Assembly: GCA_025966225.1 (NCBI GenBank)
Contig: JAOPVI010000322.1
Span: 1-36,758 of the forward strand
Direction: 5' to 3'
From: Mycobacterium sp.
Lineage (GTDB): Bacteria > Actinomycetota > Actinomycetes > Mycobacteriales > Mycobacteriaceae
DNA: 36,758 nt
The notes under the pieces are model-generated. The model saw only the letters and a list, made by a program, of their open reading frames with translations, was not told where the DNA came from and did not search any database. The position numbers and the translations under genes were made by a program. Below are positions 32,039-36,758 of this stretch, piece after piece; position 1 is the first letter of the stretch; every line of letters begins with the position of its first letter.

Positions 32039-33370
32039 GTGCGGCACCGCGCAATTGGGATCTCGGCGATCCTCTCGTTGGTGGTCGCGCTGGCCTGCGG
32101 CTGTGCCCACACCGGCGCACCCCCCGCCGACGCGGCGGCCTATGGCGCTCGCATCGACACCAACACCCCCCAGGGCGTCCGGGCCAAGCAGACCGTCGAC
32201 ATGATCAACTCGGACTGGCCGATCGGCACCGTCGGGGTGCGCACGCTCGCGGCTCCCGACAAGGTCGATGACGTTACCGCGGCGATGGGCCGGCTCTGGT
32301 CGGATCGACCGATCACCGTCACCGGCATCGACATGGGCGCCGGCCAGGCCACCCTGCACCTCCGTACTTCGTACGGGGCCGCCCAGGACATCGAATTGCG
32401 CACCAATGACGTTGGTTTGGTCGATCGCTTCGAGGTGACCGTCCAACCTCCGACGATCAACAACTGGGCCGACGTCGACGCGACGTTGACCAAGTCGGGC
32501 GCGCGGTATTCGTACCAGGCGTCGAAGGTGACCAACGGCGTATGCACCAAGTTCGCGGGCACCAACGTCGACGAATCGCTGCCGCTGGCCTCGATCTTCA
32601 AGCTCTACGTGCTGCTGGCCTTGGCCGAAGCCGTAAGCGCGGGCACGGTGCACTGGGACGAGCAATTGACCATCACCAAGGAGGTCAAGGACGTCGGATC
32701 GGCCGGCTTCGACAAACTTCCGCCCGGATCGCGCGTCTCGGTGAGAAGCGTTGCCCAGCAGATGATCTCGGCGAGCGACAACATGGCCACCGACATGCTG
32801 ATCAATCGGCTCGGTCATCGCGCCGTCGAGCGGGCCATGATCGCAGCCGGCCACCACGACCCGGCCCTGATGACCCCCTTCCCCACCACACACCAGCTGT
32901 TCACCATCGGCTGGGGCAAGCCGGATCTGCGCGAGCAGTGGCAGAAGGCGTCGCCCCAGATTCGGGCGCAAATGCTCGAGCAAACGAATTCCCGGGCCTA
33001 CGAACCAGATCCCGAGCGCATCTACACGCCGGCCTCGCCGTACGGCGCCGAATGGTATGGCACGGCAAACGACATTTGCCGCGTGCACGCGGCGTTGCAG
33101 GCCGCCGCGGTCGGCCGGGCCGCTCCCGTCAGGGACATCCTCTCGGCCGTCGCCGGAATCGACCTCGACAGGGTGAAGTGGCCCTACATCGGCGCCAAGG
33201 CCGGCAACCTTCCCGGCGACTTGACCTTCAGCTGGTATGCCATCGACCGGACCGGTCAGCCGTGGGTCGTCAGCTTCCAGCTGACCTGGCCGAAGTACCG
33301 CAGCCTGGCCGCCGCCCAGTGGGTGTTGTCGATCGCCAAGCAAGGCTTCGGCATGTTGCCGGTCAGCTGA
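32039..33370 (+). CDS. lpqF: Serine beta-lactamase-like lipoprotein LpqF
   Basis: Lipobox LACGC; SIFK (SxxK), SDN, KAG motifs; immediately after mhuD as Rv3593. Confidence 0.88.
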   Translation: MRHRAIGISAILSLVVALACGCAHTGAPPADAAAYGARIDTNTPQGVRAKQTVDMINSDWPIGTVGVRTLAAPDKVDDVTAAMGRLWSDRPITVTGIDMGAGQATLHLRTSYGAAQDIELRTNDVGLVDRFEVTVQPPTINNWADVDATLTKSGARYSYQASKVTNGVCTKFAGTNVDESLPLASIFKLYVLLALAEAVSAGTVHWDEQLTITKEVKDVGSAGFDKLPPGSRVSVRSVAQQMISASDNMATDMLINRLGHRAVERAMIAAGHHDPALMTPFPTTHQLFTIGWGKPDLREQWQKASPQIRAQMLEQTNSRAYEPDPERIYTPASPYGAEWYGTANDICRVHAALQAAAVGRAAPVRDILSAVAGIDLDRVKWPYIGAKAGNLPGDLTFSWYAIDRTGQPWVVSFQLTWPKYRSLAAAQWVLSIAKQGFGMLPVS

Positions 33371-33382
33371 CGACCGGCCGGC

Positions 33383-33934
33383 TCACCCCGTCGAGCGCAA
33401 CGTCCACGCCTGCCCGCGCAGATGCATCACCGTTCGGCTCACGGGCGCAACGTCGATGCGCCAGAACGACTTCGGCGGCGCGTCCAACGCGATCAGAATG
33501 GCCGCCCGAATCACCGCCGGATGGGTGACGGCGACGATCCGGCCGCGCCGGGTACCGAGTGAGTCGAGCCAACGTCGCACCCGCACCATCAGGCCGACGA
33601 CGGACTCCCCACCGTGCGGCGCCCCCGCGGGATCGGTCAACCAGATCGCGAGTTCGGCAGGCTGGACGCCGCCCAGCACGTTGCCGCGCCACGACCCGTG
33701 GTCCAGGTCCGCAAGCGCGGTGTCCGTCTCGGCGCGCAACCCGAGCAGCTCGGCGGTCTGACGCGTTCGCTTCTCCGGACCGCACAGCGCCGCGTCGATT
33801 GGCCCGAGGTCGACGGTCGCGTCGACCTGCCGGTGCCCCAAGGCATTCAAGGGCTCGTCGATGGGAAATCGTCCGGCTGACATCGCATCGGTCATACCGT
33901 GCGACACGAGAGTCAGCCGGAGGACGTCACTCAC
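33383..33934 (-). CDS. Histidine phosphatase-family protein with altered catalytic motif
   Basis: LRLTLVSHGMTDAMSAGRFPIDEPLNALGHRQVDATVD...CGPEKRTRQTAELLG...VTHPAVIRAAI; RHG is SHG here; overlaps the cbtA stop by 4 nt. Confidence 0.82.
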   Translation of the reverse strand: MSDVLRLTLVSHGMTDAMSAGRFPIDEPLNALGHRQVDATVDLGPIDAALCGPEKRTRQTAELLGLRAETDTALADLDHGSWRGNVLGGVQPAELAIWLTDPAGAPHGGESVVGLMVRVRRWLDSLGTRRGRIVAVTHPAVIRAAILIALDAPPKSFWRIDVAPVSRTVMHLRGQAWTLRSTG

Positions 33935-34779
33935 ACGGTTGCTTGCGCCCGGTCAGTCGACTCGGCGCCGCCGAGCAGCTTGTTCGCCATCGGAGCGAAG
34001 CCCAGCCCGATGGTGGCCCACAGGATCAGCTGGGCGCCAACCGAGTAGAGCCGGAACATGTAGAGATCGTCGGCCGAGAAGCCCGCGATGACGATCTTGC
34101 CCTGCGGATCGAGCAACGGCTGCGGCGTCTCCGTCGCAAAGTTGCCGTACTCCGCGTTGGCACTCAGATGGCCGAGCGACGGCAGAAGCAGCATCACGAT
34201 GGCAATCACGACGATGAAGGCGGCCCCGGAAAGCACGGTCGCCGAATACGACCCGAACCGCTCCTGCAGTCGTTTCGCCAACCACACCGCCAACGTGAAT
34301 GCCAGGACCGAGGCGACGACCATGGTCAGATACAGGCCCGTTCGGACACCGATCGTCTCACCGTGGCCGATTGACGGCGGATTGGCCGGGTACTTCAGGA
34401 ACGGCACCAGATACAGCGTGAAGAACATCGCTCCGGCCAGCAGGAGTGCCAGCGTGCCCGGACGCAGCGTGGTGAACCGACCGTAGACGACGCAGTAAAT
34501 GGCGGCGAACAACGCCCCCATTGCGATTCCGAACAGAAGCATGCCGAAGCCGATGCCCACGTTCGCTTGGATGGTGCGGGTGAACACCTCGGCATGGTCG
34601 CCTTCATCCATCGTCATACCGGCGGCGTGGTCCAGGGCGTGCTGGGCCTCGTCGCGGGCACCTTCGTAGTCGATGGCGCGCTGAATTATCGGCTCAGCGA
34701 AGATGCGCGCGAAGACGAACGCCAGCAGCCCACCGAGTCCGCCCCAGAGGGCACCCCGAATGATTATTCTCTTTTCCAT
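33931..34779 (-). CDS. cbtA: CbtA family (predicted cobalt transporter subunit)
   Basis: 282 aa polytopic, MEKRIIIRGALWGGLGGLLAFVFARIFAEPIIQRAIDYE...; directly follows cbtB. Confidence 0.88.
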   Translation of the reverse strand: MEKRIIIRGALWGGLGGLLAFVFARIFAEPIIQRAIDYEGARDEAQHALDHAAGMTMDEGDHAEVFTRTIQANVGIGFGMLLFGIAMGALFAAIYCVVYGRFTTLRPGTLALLLAGAMFFTLYLVPFLKYPANPPSIGHGETIGVRTGLYLTMVVASVLAFTLAVWLAKRLQERFGSYSATVLSGAAFIVVIAIVMLLLPSLGHLSANAEYGNFATETPQPLLDPQGKIVIAGFSADDLYMFRLYSVGAQLILWATIGLGFAPMANKLLGGAESTDRAQATV

Positions 34780-34794
34780 TTTCGGACGCCTGTT

Positions 34795-35004
34795 CTAGTG
34801 GCAGGGGAATCCGAGGAAGTGGCGGGCGTCATGCACGAACTCGTGCACGTGGGTGTCACTGCCGAAAATCGATGTCGCACCTTGGTCGATGCCGACGAAG
34901 TAGTACGCGAGCAGCGCGAACACGATCGCTGCGCTCAGCCACAAGGCCGCCTTCGCTGCCGAAAGATCGAACGCGCGGGGCAGGCTCTGGGGTGAAACGG
35001 TCAT
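34795..35004 (-). CDS. cbtB: CbtB family (predicted cobalt transporter subunit)
   Basis: 69 aa, single TM, His-rich C-terminus DTHVHEFVHDARHFLGFPCH. Confidence 0.88.
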   Translation of the reverse strand: MTVSPQSLPRAFDLSAAKAALWLSAAIVFALLAYYFVGIDQGATSIFGSDTHVHEFVHDARHFLGFPCH

Positions 35005-35044
35005 CAGATGCTCCTCTCGGGAATTCGCGTCCCGTTCAAGGGTG

Positions 35045-35128
35045 GTGACGAAACGTCGGGTCTGACTGTTCAGTGGCGCGACCGTTCTGGAATTCCACCA
35101 GATTCCGCCGTTCGTCGATTACAGCAGA
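35045..35128 (-). ncRNA. Cobalamin riboswitch-like leader of cbtB-cbtA
   Basis: Minus strand GGCGGAATCTGGTGGAATTCCAGAACGGTCGCGCCACTGAACAGTCAGACCCGACG reproduces cobalamin riboswitch blocks GGAA..(C)GGTG.GAAT..CC...CGGTC.CGCCACTG..AGTCAGA, in compact form; followed by a hairpin beside the cbtB RBS. Confidence 0.78.
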
Positions 35129-35144
35129 ATCGTAAACCCTGGGG

Positions 35145-35342
35145 CTAGGCTCCGGCGCCGTAACCCAACTGCTGAGCCGTGTACTTGGCGGCCTCGGTCA
35201 CCGGCACGGCTTGCACCGCGGTGCCGTATGCGCAGATCTCCGTCCACACGGCGCCGAGTTCGGTGGTGTCGAAGCGCATGGCGACGATGGCGTTGCCACC
35301 GCGCGTCTCGATGCTCTTCGCCACGTGCACCGACATTGTCAA
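35145..35342 (-). pseudogene. C-terminal half of a YbjQ/DUF74 heavy-metal-binding-domain protein (probable truncation)
   Basis: TRGGNAIVAMRFDTTELGAVWTEICAYGTAV matches the YbjQ C-terminal signature; the usual N-terminal half is not found upstream. Confidence 0.6.
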
Positions 35343-35411
35343 ACTGCCCGACAGCTGATCATTAGCTGTGATTTGCTTCGACGACTACCACGGCTCGGGA
35401 GGAGAAATCCC

Positions 35412-35810
35412 ATGGACATACGCGCTCGAAAACTTCGCACCGTCTTAGCAACGGCCTTAGCCGTCGCCGTGCCCACCGTCATCCTGGCGGGTGCCGGGAC
35501 CGCGCACGCCACGGTCCGCGGCTTGGACGTCAACTTCGAGCCGCTCCTGGGCGGCCTAGGAATAAGGGTGGAGGTGGTGGACACCGTTGGCGCGGGCAAG
35601 CAGAACTGTTCATACGATTCCAAGTCAGAGGGGGAATCGTTGCTGCCTCCGTTTCACAAGGACTTCGTCCTTGGGTTGAACGGCACGACGTCCTGGCAAA
35701 TCCCAGGCGTAGCCACCGGCACCCTTTGGCGGGTCCACATCGCCTGCACCTACGATCCGCCGAATCAGTTCGCGAAGCCCGGACTCTTCGACGACACCGT
35801 CACGTTCTGA
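35412..35810 (+). CDS. Secreted protein of unknown function
   Basis: 132 aa; MDIRARKLRTVLATALAVAVPTVILAGAGTAHATV signal peptide; GGAGAAA RBS. Confidence 0.7.
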   Translation: MDIRARKLRTVLATALAVAVPTVILAGAGTAHATVRGLDVNFEPLLGGLGIRVEVVDTVGAGKQNCSYDSKSEGESLLPPFHKDFVLGLNGTTSWQIPGVATGTLWRVHIACTYDPPNQFAKPGLFDDTVTF

Positions 35811-35842
35811 TCAGTCGCTGGATCGACGGTCGGGGATCTACG

Positions 35843-35880
35843 CGAAAAGGGCGGCACCCGTGAAGGTACCGCCCTTTTCG
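35843..35880. terminator. Bidirectional intrinsic-type hairpin
   Basis: CGAAAAGGGCGGcACC-CGTGAA-GGTaCCGCCCTTTTCG, long GC-rich stem flanked by A/T runs, between convergent genes. Confidence 0.85.
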
Positions 35881-35889
35881 ATCGGCTGA

Positions 35890-36758
35890 TTACTCGGCGG
35901 CTGTGGTCGTCGTGGTGGCCGCACCGGCCGCGCCAGGCGCTCCGGCCTTCGCCAGATCCGGTTCGGCGTCGGAGGTGGGCTTGGGCTTGCCGACGAACGT
36001 GAACACGGCGTCCTCGACCGAGCCTTCGCCATCCCAGTTGTCGACGTCGACGCTGACGAGTTGGCCGGGTCGGACCTCGTCGAAGAGGATCTTCTCCGAG
36101 AGCGCGTCCTCGATCTCGCGCTGGATGGTGCGCCGCAACGGGCGGGCCCCCAGCACCGGGTCGAAGCCCCGCTTGGCCAACAGCGACTTGGCCTTTTCGG
36201 TGAGCTCCATGGTCATGTCCTTGGCCTTGAGCTGCTTTTCCACCCGGCCGATCATCAGGTCGACCATCGTGATGATCTCTTCGCGAGTCAACTGGTGGAA
36301 GACGATGATGTCGTCGATGCGGTTGAGGAACTCCGGGCGGAAGTGCTTCTTCAGCTCGTCGTTGACCTTCTGCTTCATCCGCTCGTAGTTGTTCTCGCCA
36401 CCACCCTGGGTGAAGCCGAGCCCGACCGCCTTGGAGATGTCGGCGGTGCCGAGGTTCGAGGTGAAGATCAGCACGGTGTTCTTGAAGTCGACCGTGCGTC
36501 CCTGGCCATCGGTCAGACGACCGTCCTCGAGGACCTGCAACAGGCTGTTGTAGATCTCCTGATGCGCCTTCTCGATCTCGTCGAACAGGACGACGCTGAA
36601 CGGCTTGCGCCGCACCTTCTCGGTGAGCTGGCCGCCCTCCTCGTAGCCGACGTAGCCCGGAGGGGCACCGAACAGCCGCGAGGCGGTGAAGCGGTCGTGG
36701 AACTCGCCCATGTCGATCTGGATGAGCGCGTCGTCGTCGCCGAACAGGAAGTTGGCCA
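35890..36758 (-). CDS. clpC1: ATP-dependent Clp protease ATP-binding subunit ClpC1, C-terminal part; runs off the right edge
   Basis: MGEFHDRFTASRLFGAPPGYVGYEEGGQLTEKVRRKPFSVVLFDEIEKAH...GLGFTQGGGENNYERMKQKVNDELKKHFRPEFLNRIDDIIVF. Confidence 0.96.
   Translation of the reverse strand, partial: ANFLFGDDDALIQIDMGEFHDRFTASRLFGAPPGYVGYEEGGQLTEKVRRKPFSVVLFDEIEKAHQEIYNSLLQVLEDGRLTDGQGRTVDFKNTVLIFTSNLGTADISKAVGLGFTQGGGENNYERMKQKVNDELKKHFRPEFLNRIDDIIVFHQLTREEIITMVDLMIGRVEKQLKAKDMTMELTEKAKSLLAKRGFDPVLGARPLRRTIQREIEDALSEKILFDEVRPGQLVSVDVDNWDGEGSVEDAVFTFVGKPKPTSDAEPDLAKAGAPGAAGAATTTTTAAE

Noticed and set aside
31844-33343. 499-aa minus-strand ORF antisense to lpqF
   Set aside because: No recognisable motifs; opposite strand encodes a convincing SxxK/SDN lipoprotein.

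Overview
This is a high-GC actinobacterial chromosome segment, almost certainly from a Mycolicibacterium-like mycobacterium. Identification rests on recognising protein families and the M. tuberculosis Rv3568c-Rv3596c gene order; no database search was run. From left to right it contains: the KstR cholesterol catabolism block (hsaC partial, hsaD, hsaA // kshB, Rv3572-like, fadE34 // kstR); an msrA that needs two frameshift corrections and a very short msrB-like remnant; otsB; 13E12/HNH remnants flanking an SRPBCC gene; a LacI regulator; znuA-znuC-znuB with a putative Zur site; a rhodanese; a tightly packed bluB-pxpA-MBL-arsB2-like run; the rlmB-cysS-ispF-carD // lpqE-radA-disA core (ispD is missing between carD and ispF); Rv3587c-like, canB // mutY; an alpha/beta-hydrolase-like + class III cyclase fusion; a GlxA-type regulator; Rv3591c-like hydrolase; mhuD; lpqF; a cbtB-cbtA-histidine-phosphatase operon preceded by a compact cobalamin-riboswitch-like leader; a truncated YbjQ-like ORF; and clpC1 (partial). 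No CRISPR array, intact IS element, prophage or clear new defence system was seen. The most useful leads are the cobalamin leader with its operon, the decayed methionine sulfoxide reductase pair, the missing ispD, the degenerate hydrolase-cyclase fusion, the split 13E12 remnant, and the coupled bluB-pxpA-MBL-permease cluster.
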